A DNA stretch of 36,679 nucleotides from JAQSWP01 sp050185515 (GCA_050185515.1 JBFWZG010000015.1:1-36679), one strand, 5' to 3'. Counted from the first letter of the stretch, positions 24,678 through 35,214 are shown. Notes: generated from the sequence alone by a model not told the origin. A program made the numbers and translations.

Positions 24678-25205
24678 ATGAATCAACTGGATGACAGAGT
24701 GTTGCGAGCCATAAGGCGCCTGATCCACGCCGCCGATTCGCATTCCAAGCGCGTGGAACGCTCCGCCGGTATGACTGTACCGCAACTGGTCGTGCTCAAA
24801 ACGCTGCGCGACGGGGGCGAAACCACCACCAACACCCTCGCAAACAGGGTCAGTCTGAGCCCGCCGACGCTGGTGCCGATCCTCGACAAGCTGGAGCGGC
24901 GCGGCCTGATCGCCCGCCGCCGCGGCACCACCGACCGGCGCAACGTGTTCGTCGATCTGACGGTGGAAGGCGAGGCGGCGATCGCGGCAGCGCCCAAGCC
25001 CCTCGACATGCGCTTCCTCGAACGCTTCGGCGCACTCGACCCGCGCCGTCAGGCGACGCTGGTGGGCGCGCTGGAGGAGATCGTCGAATTGATGGCGCCG
25101 CTGCTGGTGCCCGACCGCATCATCGCCGACGCCCCGCCGCCGCTGCCGGAGGAGCGGCCGACCCTGCCGCCGGCCAAGGAGACGGTGGAACCGGCCCCGG
25201 CCTGA
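24678..25205 (+). CDS. MarR family transcriptional regulator
   Basis: This 175-residue winged-helix DNA-binding protein is of the MarR family. After a helical dimerisation segment (MNQLDDRVLRAIRRLIHAAD), the reader domain shows MTVPQLVVLKTLRDGG, NTLANRVSLSPPTLVPILDKLERRGLI (recognition helix) and the wing ARRRGTTDRRNVFVDLT. A Pro/Glu-rich tail of about 35 residues follows. The ATG at 24678 is taken because the family's homology begins there; earlier in-frame codons lie in the AT-rich promoter. It is divergent from asnO, and a MarR gene is also known next to NAGGN genes in Pseudomonas, so regulation of that cluster is a reasonable inference. Its stop is 7 bases from the convergent hupE stop. 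Confidence 0.92.
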   Translation: MNQLDDRVLRAIRRLIHAADSHSKRVERSAGMTVPQLVVLKTLRDGGETTTNTLANRVSLSPPTLVPILDKLERRGLIARRRGTTDRRNVFVDLTVEGEAAIAAAPKPLDMRFLERFGALDPRRQATLVGALEEIVELMAPLLVPDRIIADAPPPLPEERPTLPPAKETVEPAPA

Positions 25206-25212
25206 GCCGGCG

Positions 25213-25791
25213 TCAGCTGGCGATAAGCCCGATGCCAGCCAGCGCCAGCACCACGCCAACGCCGCGCGTCAGCCTGGCGCCGAAGCGGCCGCGGGTCAGC
25301 AGCGCCAGCCCCAAACCAATGCCGTGCAGCACCGCGGTGGCGACCACGAATCCAACGGCATAGCCCAAGCCCGAGCCGTCGACCGGCGCCTCCAAGCCGT
25401 GCGCATTGCCATGCGCCAGGCCGAACAGCCCGATGATCGCCGCGCCCAGCGCCAGATGCGGGCGCAAGTCGAGAGCGGCCGCCACGCCCAGGGCCACGAC
25501 CGAGCCGACGATGACCAGTTCGATCGCCGGCAATTCGACGCCGGCCATGCCGAGCACGCCGCCCAGCAGCATGGCCGCGACGAAACTTGCCGGCCAGATC
25601 CACAGCGAACGGCCGCCGACCAGACCGGCCCACAAACCGACCGCCACCATCGCCAGCAGATGGTCGGGCCCGAAAACCGGGTGTGACAGGCCGGCGACGA
25701 GGCCTTCGGCGCCGTGGCCGGTATGGGCAAGTGCCGGCGAGGCGAAGGTAAGCGCCAGCGCGAAAGCCGAGAGTCCGGTCTGCATCTTCAT
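25213..25791 (-). CDS. HupE/UreJ family nickel permease
   Basis: This 192-residue membrane protein of the HupE/UreJ family is thought to bring nickel into the cell for urease. It starts with a cleavable signal peptide (MKMQTGLSAFALALTFASPALA, 1-22) and then the family motif HPVFGPDHLLAMVAVG, whose histidines and aspartate bind metal. Several helices follow, with GLFGLAHGNAHGLE and ATAVLHGIGLGLALL. The ATG at 25791 has an AAGGGG site upstream and lies 20 bases after ureG; the longer frame upstream is a shadow of ureF/ureG. It is the last gene of the urease operon and converges on marR with no terminator visible in the 7-base gap. Confidence 0.9.
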   Translation of the reverse strand: MKMQTGLSAFALALTFASPALAHTGHGAEGLVAGLSHPVFGPDHLLAMVAVGLWAGLVGGRSLWIWPASFVAAMLLGGVLGMAGVELPAIELVIVGSVVALGVAAALDLRPHLALGAAIIGLFGLAHGNAHGLEAPVDGSGLGYAVGFVVATAVLHGIGLGLALLTRGRFGARLTRGVGVVLALAGIGLIAS

Positions 25792-25811
25792 TGTCTGTTC
25801 CCCTTTATTAT

Positions 25812-26441
25812 TCAAGCGGCACGGGCGGTCAGGCCGCCGGCCTTTTCGATGAAAGCGGCGATCTCGGCCACGCCCTTGCCCGCCTTGATGTTGGCGAAGA
25901 CGAAAGGCCGCGCGCCCCGCATCTTCGTGGCGTCGCGGTCCATGATCTCGAGGCTGGCGCCGACCAGCGGCGCCAGCTCGATCTTGTTGATGACCAGCAG
26001 GTCGGAACGAGTGATGCCCGGGCCGCCCTTGCGCGGGATCTTGTCGCCAGCCGAGACGTCGATGACGTAGATGGTGATGTCGGCCAGCTCGGGACTGAAG
26101 GTGGCGGCGAGGTTGTCGCCGCCCGATTCGATCAGCACCAGATCGAGACCGGGAAAGCGCCGGCTCATCTCGGCCACGGCGGCGAGATTGATCGAGGCGT
26201 CCTCGCGAATGGCGGTATGGGGGCAGCCGCCGGTCTCGACGCCGATGATGCGCTCGGGCACCAGAGAGCCGGCGCGGGTGAGGAACTCGGCATCCTCTTT
26301 CGTGTAGATGTCGTTGGTGATGGCGGCGATGTCGTAGCGCTCGCGGAAATGCTTGCACAGCGCGTCCATCAGCGCCGTCTTGCCCGAGCCGACCGGGCCG
26401 CCGACGCCCACCCGCAAGGGGCCGTTGGTTCTGTTGGTCAT
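25812..26441 (-). CDS. ureG: Urease accessory GTPase UreG
   Basis: UreG is the SIMIBI-class GTPase that carries nickel to the UreDF-urease apoprotein complex. The 209-residue protein has the P-loop GPVGSGKT (15-22), the nickel-binding CPH motif in ETGGCPHTAIRED (C73, H75), IESGGDNLAATFSPELAD and the guanine-specificity motif NKIELAP. Length and motifs are standard. The start at 26441 overlaps the ureF stop by 4 bases (ATGA); longer in-frame extensions are shadows of ureF. Confidence 0.97.
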   Translation of the reverse strand: MTNRTNGPLRVGVGGPVGSGKTALMDALCKHFRERYDIAAITNDIYTKEDAEFLTRAGSLVPERIIGVETGGCPHTAIREDASINLAAVAEMSRRFPGLDLVLIESGGDNLAATFSPELADITIYVIDVSAGDKIPRKGGPGITRSDLLVINKIELAPLVGASLEIMDRDATKMRGARPFVFANIKAGKGVAEIAAFIEKAGGLTARAA

Positions 26442-27130
26442 GTGCGGAACAACCTCGTGTACTGGGTTTCGTGCCTGATGGCCGCGAGATCGGCGGCGAG
26501 CGTGCAACCGCCCATCGCCCGGAACGGATCGCCATCGTCGAGCGCCACGGCGCGCTCGACGAGTGCGGCGACGTCGTCGGCCAGTGCGGCGATGGCGCGT
26601 TGGCCATCGGTCTGGCCCAGCGGCACCAGTCGCTGGGCCGCCGAGACGATATTGGCCGCCACCGCATGCAGATAGGCGGTCAGCGCCGGCGCCAGCGCGA
26701 CGCCATGGCCGGCGGCCAGAGCGGCGACAGCGATGGGATAGGCGAGATCGCCGTCATCGATCTCCTCGAGCAGGCCCAGCGACGCCGCCGGCCAGGCATC
26801 GCGCGAGATGCGGCGGAAGGCCGTGCCCTGCGCGGTGGTCTCCAACCGACGCTCGCGCGAGGGATTGGCGGCGGCGGCCAGCATGGCGAGGTTGCGCAGG
26901 CGCGGCCCGTCATCGGCCCCGGCCGCGCGCCAGGCATGGACGAACAGCACCGCATCGTTCCAGCCCGAGCCATGCGCCAGCACATCGCGCAGCCAATCGA
27001 TCAGCGCTTCGCGATCGGCGACGACGCCGGTTTCCACCGCCCATTCCAGCCCGTTGGAATGGCTGAACGCGCCCACCGGATAGGCGGGCGACAGCCAGGC
27101 CATCAGCCGGTAGAGCGCCGCGTCACTCAT
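26438..27130 (-). CDS. ureF: Urease accessory protein UreF
   Basis: UreF is the all-helical protein that, bound to UreD, docks UreG to apo-urease and gates nickel insertion. The 230-residue product begins MSDAALYRLMAWLSPAYPVGAFSHSNGLEWAVETG, with the family's typical PxGxFSxSxGLE pattern. It continues with AAVAALAAGHGVALAPALTAYLHA and a conserved IVSAAQRLVPLGQTDGQR region. The ATG at 27130 lies inside the end of the ureE His-codon repeat, an 8-base overlap. The longer in-frame extension upstream is the shadow of the His-rich ureE tail. Confidence 0.95.
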   Translation of the reverse strand: MSDAALYRLMAWLSPAYPVGAFSHSNGLEWAVETGVVADREALIDWLRDVLAHGSGWNDAVLFVHAWRAAGADDGPRLRNLAMLAAAANPSRERRLETTAQGTAFRRISRDAWPAASLGLLEEIDDGDLAYPIAVAALAAGHGVALAPALTAYLHAVAANIVSAAQRLVPLGQTDGQRAIAALADDVAALVERAVALDDGDPFRAMGGCTLAADLAAIRHETQYTRLFRT

Positions 27131-27686
27131 GGCGATGCCCGTGGCCGTGCCTGTGGCCGTGCGCATGGTCGTGGCCATGATCGTGATCGTGGCCGTGATC
27201 GTGCCCATGTTCGTGCGGACCGTGCGAATGGCCCATCGTCGCGCCGAAGCCGTAGGCGCCGCCTTCCGGATCGAAGGCGGCCATGATCTCACGCACCTGG
27301 CCGCCCAGCCCTTTCACCATGTCGACGATGACGTGATCGTAGCGGATGCGGATGCGATCACCCATGAGCTGGGTCGGCAGATGGCGGTTGCCGAGATGCC
27401 AGGCGATGCGCATCAGAGCATCAGCGTCCGCCGCTTCGATCTCGACCAGTCGCTCGGGCGCGGCCTCGACGGCGATCACCCGCCCGTCATCGAGCACCAG
27501 GCAATCGCCGTGGCGCAAGGTCGTGGCCTGCGCCAGATCCAGCAGGAACTCGCTGCCCATGACCGTGCGCAGCACGATGCGCCGGCGATGGCGCATATCG
27601 TGATCGAGCACGACGCGATCGCACGCCGCCCCGACCGGCGGATCGGCGATGGTAAAGGCGGGCACGATGCGGGCGGCGCGTTTCAT
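27123..27686 (-). CDS. ureE: Urease accessory nickel chaperone UreE
   Basis: UreE is a homodimeric nickel metallochaperone that supplies UreG. The 187-residue protein has the N-terminal peptide-binding domain (RRRIVLRTVMGSEFLLDLAQATTLRHGD) and the C-terminal metal domain (ALMRIAWHLGNRHLPTQL, with the conserved dimer-interface histidine H102). An exceptionally His-rich tail follows: 17 histidines between residues 153 and 187, mostly alternating with Gly, Asp or Arg. Such tails bind extra nickel and serve as a store. The tail DNA (about 27126-27232) is low-complexity. The gene lies 8 bases after ureC. Confidence 0.95.
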   Translation of the reverse strand: MKRAARIVPAFTIADPPVGAACDRVVLDHDMRHRRRIVLRTVMGSEFLLDLAQATTLRHGDCLVLDDGRVIAVEAAPERLVEIEAADADALMRIAWHLGNRHLPTQLMGDRIRIRYDHVIVDMVKGLGGQVREIMAAFDPEGGAYGFGATMGHSHGPHEHGHDHGHDHDHGHDHAHGHRHGHGHRHE

Positions 27687-27694
27687 GGCCCTTC

Positions 27695-29407
<1,713 letters not shown>

Positions 29408-29429
29408 GATGCGTCTCCCCCTGCCCGTT

Positions 29430-29741
29430 CTACTTGTCCAGCCGGCCCATGACGTCCTGGCGGAAGCCCCAGACTTCGCGCCGACCGCGGAACGGCACCA
29501 GCCGCACCTCGCGCTTCTGGCCCGGCTCGAAACGCACGGCAGTGCCGGAAGCGATGTCGAGACGCATGCCGCGCGCCTTGGCACGATCGAACGACAGGGC
29601 CGGATTGGTTTCGAAGAAATGGTAGTGGCTGCCAACCTGGATCGGCCGGTCGCCGGTATTGGCGACGCTTAGCACCAGCGCCTCCAGCCCGGCATTGATC
29701 TCGATCTCGCCGGCGGCGGGTAGAATTTCGCCCGGTATCAT
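29430..29741 (-). CDS. ureB: Urease beta subunit
   Basis: This 103-residue structural subunit of the (UreABC)3 enzyme begins MIPGEILPAAGEIEINAG, with the core NTGDRPIQVGSHYHFFETNPALSFDRA and the C-terminal FEPGQKREVRLVPFRG, all close to the family consensus. UreB is separate from UreA here, as usual in bacteria (fused only in Helicobacter-like forms). It lies 13 bases after ureA and 22 bases before ureC. Confidence 0.97.
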   Translation of the reverse strand: MIPGEILPAAGEIEINAGLEALVLSVANTGDRPIQVGSHYHFFETNPALSFDRAKARGMRLDIASGTAVRFEPGQKREVRLVPFRGRREVWGFRQDVMGRLDK

Positions 29742-29754
29742 CGCCTCGCCTCCT

Positions 29755-30057
29755 CTAGCGGATGGGTTCGTGGACGGTGACCAGCTTGGTGCCGTCGGGA
29801 AAGGTCGCCTCGACCTGCACGTCGTGGATCATCTCGGCGACGCCCTCCATCACCTGATCGCGCGAGATGACGCGGGCGCCGGCATCCATCAGGTCGGCCA
29901 CCGAGCGGCCGTCGCGCGCGCCCTCGGCGACGAAATCGGAAATCAGCGCGATCGCCTCGGGATAGTTCAGCTTGACGCCGCGCTCCAGCCGGCGGCGCGC
30001 CACCATCGCCGCCATGGCGATCAGCAGCTTGTCCTTCTCGCGTGGACTGAGATTCAC
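29755..30057 (-). CDS. ureA: Urease gamma subunit
   Basis: This 100-residue small subunit of urease has the sequence pattern LSPREKDKLLIAMAAMVARRR, LNYPEAIALISDFVAEGARDG and FPDGTKLVTVHEPIR, nearly invariant in the family. The start is GTG at 30057: UreA proteins begin with (M)NLSPREKDK, which is reached exactly there, and an AGGAG site lies at the right distance. The longer frame upstream is a shadow of ureD. It sits 16 bases after ureD and 13 before ureB. Confidence 0.96.
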   Translation of the reverse strand: MNLSPREKDKLLIAMAAMVARRRLERGVKLNYPEAIALISDFVAEGARDGRSVADLMDAGARVISRDQVMEGVAEMIHDVQVEATFPDGTKLVTVHEPIR

Positions 30058-30073
30058 CTCGTTCTCCTCCCCT

Positions 30074-30967
30074 TCAGCATCTCCAGACGCGCGGCAGGGC
30101 GCGGCCCTGGCGCAGCGGCGCCAGCGCCAGCGGCAGCAGGCGCTGCAGCCTCTGGCCGTCGGCGGCCAGTATCCGCACCACCAGCAGCCCGTCCCAGCAC
30201 GAGGCGCCGGCCTCGCTTTCGTGCGCACCTTCGGCCAGCGCCTGGCGCACCGGTGCAAGAAGCGCCTCGATGTCGGGCGCGGCGGCGACGATCGTGGCGA
30301 AGGCGCGGGCGCCGCCGCCGATCGCCGCCCGCGCGAAGCGCGCGGCGATGTCGCCCTCGGCGCTGATCGCATCGGCATAGACCAGCCGGCCGCCGCGAAA
30401 CACGCGCCACGCGTCGCGCAAGCGACCCTGCCGCACGCTCTCGCCCATGGCCTGGCGGCCCAGCACGACCGATTCCAGCCCCAGGAAATTGCTGTCCGGC
30501 ATCAGCCCGACCACGGTGTCGCGGTCGAGCGCGGCGGCGTCGAATAGGATGGTTTCCTGCGGCAGATATTCGGCCCAGGCGCCGGCGCCGACGCTCAGCC
30601 GCGTACGCACCCGCGCCACGTCCGAGGCGGCGCGGTAGATCTTTTCCGCCGCCTGGCCGGCGACCAGCGCGCGCGCCCCGTCGCGCCAGTCGACCGAAAC
30701 GGCGAGGCTGTCGCCGCCGGTCAGGCCGCCGGCAGTGTTGATGGCGACGGCGCTCTTCCAGCCATCAGGCCCGGCGTTGGGCAGGCGCGCCTTGGCGCAG
30801 CCCTGCTGGTAGAGCGTGTCGAGCACGGTGTCGGGGCCGCGACGGCGGAACGCCAGGCGCAGTTCGCCCTGCGCGCGGGCCAGCGGCGCGAACGCGTCGC
30901 GCGGCGCTTGCGGCGGCGCGGGCTCAGACGGTGAGATGGCGGCGGACGTCGCCTTCATCGAGATCAT
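30074..30967 (-). CDS. ureD: Urease accessory protein UreD
   Basis: UreD is the scaffold that binds apo-urease and, with UreF and UreG, channels nickel to the active site. The 297-residue protein shows LYQQGCAKARLPN, NTAGGLTGGDSLAVSVDW, AAEKIYRA, WAEYLPQETILFDAAALDRDT and a conserved region ending in LAPLRQGRALPRVWR. A Pro/Ala-rich N-terminal extension of about 30 residues makes it slightly long. The ATG at 30967 places its start 44 bases inside urtE; a second ATG three codons later also overlaps. This overlap ties the urea transporter genes to the urease genes in one transcript. Confidence 0.94.
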   Translation of the reverse strand: MISMKATSAAISPSEPAPPQAPRDAFAPLARAQGELRLAFRRRGPDTVLDTLYQQGCAKARLPNAGPDGWKSAVAINTAGGLTGGDSLAVSVDWRDGARALVAGQAAEKIYRAASDVARVRTRLSVGAGAWAEYLPQETILFDAAALDRDTVVGLMPDSNFLGLESVVLGRQAMGESVRQGRLRDAWRVFRGGRLVYADAISAEGDIAARFARAAIGGGARAFATIVAAAPDIEALLAPVRQALAEGAHESEAGASCWDGLLVVRILAADGQRLQRLLPLALAPLRQGRALPRVWRC

Positions 30968-31619
30968 CCCGGGCGCCGGCGAGCACGATCTCGCCGCGAT
31001 CCATGACGGCGAAGTTTTGGCCGAGATCGCGCGCGAAGTCGAAATACTGCTCGACCAGCAGAATGGCCATCTGCCCGCGCTGGCGCAACAGGTCGATGAC
31101 CTTGCCGATATCCTTGATGATCGAAGGCTGGATGCCTTCGGTCGGCTCGTCGAGCACCAGCAGGCGCGGCTTCATGATCAGGGCGCGGGCGATGGCGAGC
31201 TGCTGCTGCTGGCCGCCCGACAGATCGCCGCCGCGCCGGCGCAGCATGGTCTTGAGAATGGGGAAGAGATCGTAGATCTCGTCCGGCACCTTGCGCTCGG
31301 CCCGGGGCAGCACGGCGAAGCCGGTCTCGAGATTCTCCTTCACCGTCAGCAGCGGGAAGATGTCGCGGCCCTGCGGCACCCAGGCGATGCCGCGGCGCGC
31401 CCGCTCCGAGGACGACAGGCGGGTGATGTCCTGGCCTTCCCAGGTGATGGCGCCGCGCCGCACCGGCTGGGCGCCGACGATGGCGCGCAGCAGGCTGGTC
31501 TTGCCCACCCCGTTGCGGCCCAGCACGCAGGTCACTTCGCCGATCTCGGCCTGCAGCGAGACGTTGCGCAGCGCCTGGGCGGCGCCGTAGTAGAGATCGA
31601 CGGTCTGCACGGAAAGCAT
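30924..31619 (-). CDS. urtE: Urea ABC transporter ATP-binding protein UrtE
   Basis: This 231-residue ATPase is of the branched-chain amino acid (LivF) type. Walker A is GRNGVGKT (34-41), the signature is LSGGQQQQ (133-140) and Walker B is LLVLDEP (153-159), followed by TEGIQPSIIKDIG, a stretch typical of UrtE. With UrtD it powers urea import. It begins 2 bases after urtD, and its 3' end overlaps ureD by 44 bases. Confidence 0.96.
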   Translation of the reverse strand: MLSVQTVDLYYGAAQALRNVSLQAEIGEVTCVLGRNGVGKTSLLRAIVGAQPVRRGAITWEGQDITRLSSSERARRGIAWVPQGRDIFPLLTVKENLETGFAVLPRAERKVPDEIYDLFPILKTMLRRRGGDLSGGQQQQLAIARALIMKPRLLVLDEPTEGIQPSIIKDIGKVIDLLRQRGQMAILLVEQYFDFARDLGQNFAVMDRGEIVLAGARDDLDEGDVRRHLTV

Positions 31620-31621
31620 GG

Positions 31622-32386
31622 TCAGCGCCCCAGATAGACTTCGACGACGCGGCTGTTGGCGCTGACCGCATCGAGGCTGCCCTCGGCCAGCACCGAGCCC
31701 TCGTGCAGGCAGGTCACCTTGACGCCGAGCGCCCGCACGAAATGCATGTCGTGTTCAACCACCACCACCGAGCGCGTCCTGTTGATCTCGCGCAGCAGGT
31801 CGGCGGTCTCGAAAGTCTCGGCGTCGGTCATGCCGGCCACCGGCTCGTCGACCAGCAGCAGCGCCGGCCCCTGCGCCAGAAGCATGCCGATCTCCAGCCA
31901 CTGCTTCTGGCCGTGCGACAGCTCGGCCGCCAGCCGGTGGCGGTGGTCGGCGAGCTTGACGATGCGCAGCAGCTCTTCCAGCCGGTCGCGCTCGTCGGCC
32001 CGTTCGCGCGCGAACAGGACGGCGAGAGGGCCGCGCTGGCCGGCCAGCGCCAGCAGCAGGTTGTCGTAGACGCTGTGGCTCTCGAACACGGTCGGCTTCT
32101 GGAACTTGCGTCCGATGCCGAGCTGGGCGATGTCGGCCTCGTCGCGCCGGGTCAGGTCGATGTCGCCGCGGAAGAACACCTTGCCGGTATCGGGCCGGGT
32201 CTTGCCGGTGATGACGTCCATCATGGTGGTCTTGCCGGCGCCGTTGGGGCCGATCACCGCCCGCATCTCGCCCGGCTCGACCACCAGCGACAGGTTGTTG
32301 AGCGCGCGGAAGCCGTCGAAGGTGACGCTGACGCCGTCGAGATAGAGAACCGGATCGATCTTGCCCGGCACGTCGGAAATGGTCAT
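31622..32386 (-). CDS. urtD: Urea ABC transporter ATP-binding protein UrtD
   Basis: This 254-residue ATPase is of the LivG type. Walker A is GPNGAGKT (46-53) and Walker B is LLLVDEP (176-182). The signature LSHGQKQWLEIGMLL (156-170) has the His in place of Gly that is characteristic of UrtD. It has the sequence RKFQKPTVFESHSVYDNLLLAL typical of the family. The ATG at 32386 follows urtC by 4 bases; upstream in-frame codons belong to the urtC 3' end. Confidence 0.96.
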   Translation of the reverse strand: MTISDVPGKIDPVLYLDGVSVTFDGFRALNNLSLVVEPGEMRAVIGPNGAGKTTMMDVITGKTRPDTGKVFFRGDIDLTRRDEADIAQLGIGRKFQKPTVFESHSVYDNLLLALAGQRGPLAVLFARERADERDRLEELLRIVKLADHRHRLAAELSHGQKQWLEIGMLLAQGPALLLVDEPVAGMTDAETFETADLLREINRTRSVVVVEHDMHFVRALGVKVTCLHEGSVLAEGSLDAVSANSRVVEVYLGR

Positions 32387-32390
32387 GGCG

Positions 32391-33575
32391 CTACTCCCCC
32401 GGCCTGGCCGGCACGACCGGCGGTGCGCCGGGTGGCTGCACGGCGACCGTCGGCGCCTCGTCATGCGCCGACGGCAGCAGGCGGCGGCGCAGCCAGGCGC
32501 TCCACACCGGCAGCGAACCGACCACGCCGCGCGGCATGAACAGCGTGACGAAGACGAACAGCCCGCCGAGCGCGAACAGCCACAATTCGGGCAGCACGCC
32601 GGTGAACAGCGTCTTGCCGAAATTCACCAGGATGGCGCCGATCACCGCGCCGACCAGCGTGCCGCGGCCGCCGACCGCGACCCAGATCACCGCCTCGATC
32701 GAGTTGGCGGGCGCGAACTCGCCGGGATTGATGATGCCGACCTGTGGCACGTAGAGGGCGCCGGCGATGCCGGCCATCACCGCCGACAAGGTGAACACCG
32801 CCAGCTTGTAACGTTCGACCCTATAGCCGAGGAAGCGGGTGCGGCTTTCGGCGTCGCGGATGGCGACCAGCACCTTGCCGAAGCGCGAGCGCTGCAGGGT
32901 GCGGGCCAGCAGGAAGCCTGCGATCAGCATCACCGTGGTGGCGGCCAGCAGGCCGGCGCGGGTGCCGTCGGCCTGGATGTCGAAGCCCAGTATCTCCTTG
33001 AAGTCGGTCAGGCCGTTATTGCCGCCGAAGCCCATGTCGTTGCGGAAGAAGGCCAGCAGCAGGGCGAATGTCAGCGCCTGGGTGATGATCGACAGGTAGA
33101 CGCCGGTGACGCGGCTGCGGAAGGTCAGCCAGCCGAACACGAAGGCCAGCAGGCCGGGCACCAGCATCACCATGATCATGGCGAACCAGAACATGTCGAA
33201 GCCGTGCCAGAACCAGGGCAGCTCCTTGTAGTTCAGGAACACCATGAAGTCGGGCAGCACCGGATGGGCGTAGACGCCGCGCGGGCCGATCTGGCGCATC
33301 AGGTACATGCCCATGGCGTAGCCGCCCAGCGCGAAGAAGGCGCCATGGCCCAGCGACAGGATGCCGACCTGGCCCCAGACGAGATCGACCGACAGCGCCA
33401 GCAGCGCGTAGCACAGGTACTTGCCGTAGAGCGCGATGACGTATGTCGGCACGTGCAGGGCCGAGTCGGGCGCGAAGGCGAGGTTGCCGACGATCAGCAG
33501 CGCGCTGACGGCGGCGACGATGGCGGTGAACCACAGCAGCAGGCGGTCGTTGGCGACGAAGCGGGCGAGGATCAT
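32391..33575 (-). CDS. urtC: Urea ABC transporter permease UrtC
   Basis: This 394-residue inner-membrane permease is of the LivM type and pairs with UrtB. Visible features are ALSVDLVWGQVGILSLGHGAFFALGGYAMGMYLM, the family-specific YKELPWFWHGFDMFWFAM and LLAFFRNDMGFGGNNGLTDFKEILGF. The ATPase-contact loop is FGKVLVAIRDAESRTRFLGYRVERYKL. About ten hydrophobic segments are followed by a Pro-rich tail. The start is ATG at 33575, overlapping the urtB stop by 4 bases; the long open frame upstream is a shadow of urtB. Confidence 0.95.
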   Translation of the reverse strand: MILARFVANDRLLLWFTAIVAAVSALLIVGNLAFAPDSALHVPTYVIALYGKYLCYALLALSVDLVWGQVGILSLGHGAFFALGGYAMGMYLMRQIGPRGVYAHPVLPDFMVFLNYKELPWFWHGFDMFWFAMIMVMLVPGLLAFVFGWLTFRSRVTGVYLSIITQALTFALLLAFFRNDMGFGGNNGLTDFKEILGFDIQADGTRAGLLAATTVMLIAGFLLARTLQRSRFGKVLVAIRDAESRTRFLGYRVERYKLAVFTLSAVMAGIAGALYVPQVGIINPGEFAPANSIEAVIWVAVGGRGTLVGAVIGAILVNFGKTLFTGVLPELWLFALGGLFVFVTLFMPRGVVGSLPVWSAWLRRRLLPSAHDEAPTVAVQPPGAPPVVPARPGE

Positions 33576-35176
33576 GATTCGACCGCCCGGCCCTTGAGTG
33601 GGAACAGGCCGCGCGGCTTGCGCTGGATGAACAGCACGATCAGCACCAGCACAATGATCTTGCCCAGCACCGCGCCGGCCACCGGCTCGAGCAGCTTGTT
33701 GGCGACGCCCAGCGACAGGGCGCCGACCAGCGTGCCCCACAGATTGCCGACGCCGCCGAACACCACGACCATGAAGCTGTCGATGATGTAGCCCTGGCCG
33801 AGATTGGGGCTGACGTTGTCGATCTGGCTCAGTGCCACCCCGGCGATGCCGGCGATGCCCGAGCCGAGGCCGAAGGTGAAGCTGTCGACCCAGGAAGTGC
33901 GGATGCCCATGGCGGCGGCCATGCGCCGGTTCTGCGTCACCGCCCGCATCTGCAGGCCGTAGGCGGTGCGGCGCAGCACCAGCATCAGGGCGGCAAGCAC
34001 GACGATGGCGAAGACGATGATCCACATGCGGTTGTAGGTCAGGGTCAGGCCGCCGAGCTCGAAGGCGCCCGACATCCAGGAGGGGTTGCCGACCTCGCGA
34101 TTGTTGGCGCCGAAGATCGAGCGCACCGCCTGCTGCAGGATCAGCGACAGGCCGAAGGTGGCGAGCAGGGTTTCCAGCGGCCGGCCGTAGAGGAAGCGGA
34201 TGACGCCGCGCTCGATCGCCATGCCGACGGCGCCCGACACCAGAAACGCCAGCGGCAAGGCGATCGCCAGCGACCAGTCGAACAGGCCGGGCATGGAAGT
34301 GCGGATCACTTCCTGCACGGCGAAGGTGGTGTAGGCGCCCAGCATCACCATCTCGCCATGCGCCATGTTGATGACGCCCATGACGCCGAAGGTGATGGCG
34401 AGCCCGATGGCGGCCAGCAGCAGCACCGAGCCCAGCGAGATGCCGTAGTAGACGCTCTGCACCGCGTTCCACACCGCGAGGCGCCGTTCGATGCCGGCGA
34501 TCGCCGCCTGCGCCGCCTTTGCGACCTCCGGGCTGGGTTCGGCGATGGCGGCGAGCAGGGCGCGGGCGTCCTGGTCGCCGCGGGCGGCCAGCACCTCGAT
34601 GGCGGCCAGCCGCTCGGCGTCGGGTCCCTTCTCCGCCAGGGTGAGCGCGGCCCGGGCCTGCTCGAAGGCGCGGCGCACGGCGGCATCCTTTTCCTTCGCC
34701 AGCGCCGCGTCGATCAGCGGTTTGGCGGCGGGGTCGCGGGTCTTGAACACCGAGGCCGCGGCCTCCAGGCGCCTGGCCGGATCGGGCGACATGATGGTCA
34801 GCATGCCGATGGCGGCGTCGATGGCGCGGCGGATGCGGTTGTTGACTCTCGGCGCCGCCAGCCCCGCGGCATCGTCGAGCGGCTTGCCGGTCAGCGCATC
34901 GACGGTCTTCCTGTCGGCGCCGACGATGGCGGCGCGGCCGTCGCCGACCAGCAGCCGGCCCTCGCCCATGGCCTGCAGCATCGGCCTTGCGGCGTCGTTG
35001 CCCGACGCGGCCAGCATCTCGATGCCCTTCTCGATGTCGGAATAGGATTGCGAGGCCAGCAGCTTCAGTGCCGGCTCGATGCCCTGGGCCCTGGCGCCCT
35101 GCGTCGCCAGTCCCGGGGCCAGCCCGAGGCCGAGCACGCAAAGCAAGACGGCGATGGCGCGCCGGAACCTGAACAT
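33572..35176 (-). CDS. urtB: Urea ABC transporter permease UrtB
   Basis: This 534-residue permease is of the LivH type. It has a signal-like N-terminus (MFRFRRAIAVLLCVLGLGLAPGL) and then an Ala-rich helical region (~32-230) that resembles HEAT/PBS-type repeats and is expected outside the membrane. The permease domain follows, with YYGISLGSVLLLAAIGLAITFGVMGVINMAHGEMVMLGAYTTF and the loop RAVTQNRRMAAAMGIRTSWVDSFTFGLGSGIAGIAG. This two-part architecture is the normal UrtB form and separates it from plain LivH. It starts 89 bases after urtA, with a strong hairpin between. Confidence 0.95.
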   Translation of the reverse strand: MFRFRRAIAVLLCVLGLGLAPGLATQGARAQGIEPALKLLASQSYSDIEKGIEMLAASGNDAARPMLQAMGEGRLLVGDGRAAIVGADRKTVDALTGKPLDDAAGLAAPRVNNRIRRAIDAAIGMLTIMSPDPARRLEAAASVFKTRDPAAKPLIDAALAKEKDAAVRRAFEQARAALTLAEKGPDAERLAAIEVLAARGDQDARALLAAIAEPSPEVAKAAQAAIAGIERRLAVWNAVQSVYYGISLGSVLLLAAIGLAITFGVMGVINMAHGEMVMLGAYTTFAVQEVIRTSMPGLFDWSLAIALPLAFLVSGAVGMAIERGVIRFLYGRPLETLLATFGLSLILQQAVRSIFGANNREVGNPSWMSGAFELGGLTLTYNRMWIIVFAIVVLAALMLVLRRTAYGLQMRAVTQNRRMAAAMGIRTSWVDSFTFGLGSGIAGIAGVALSQIDNVSPNLGQGYIIDSFMVVVFGGVGNLWGTLVGALSLGVANKLLEPVAGAVLGKIIVLVLIVLFIQRKPRGLFPLKGRAVES

Positions 35177-35214
35177 GCGCTGTCCGTCCCCAGTTTCGTC
35201 GTCGGTGGAAAGTG

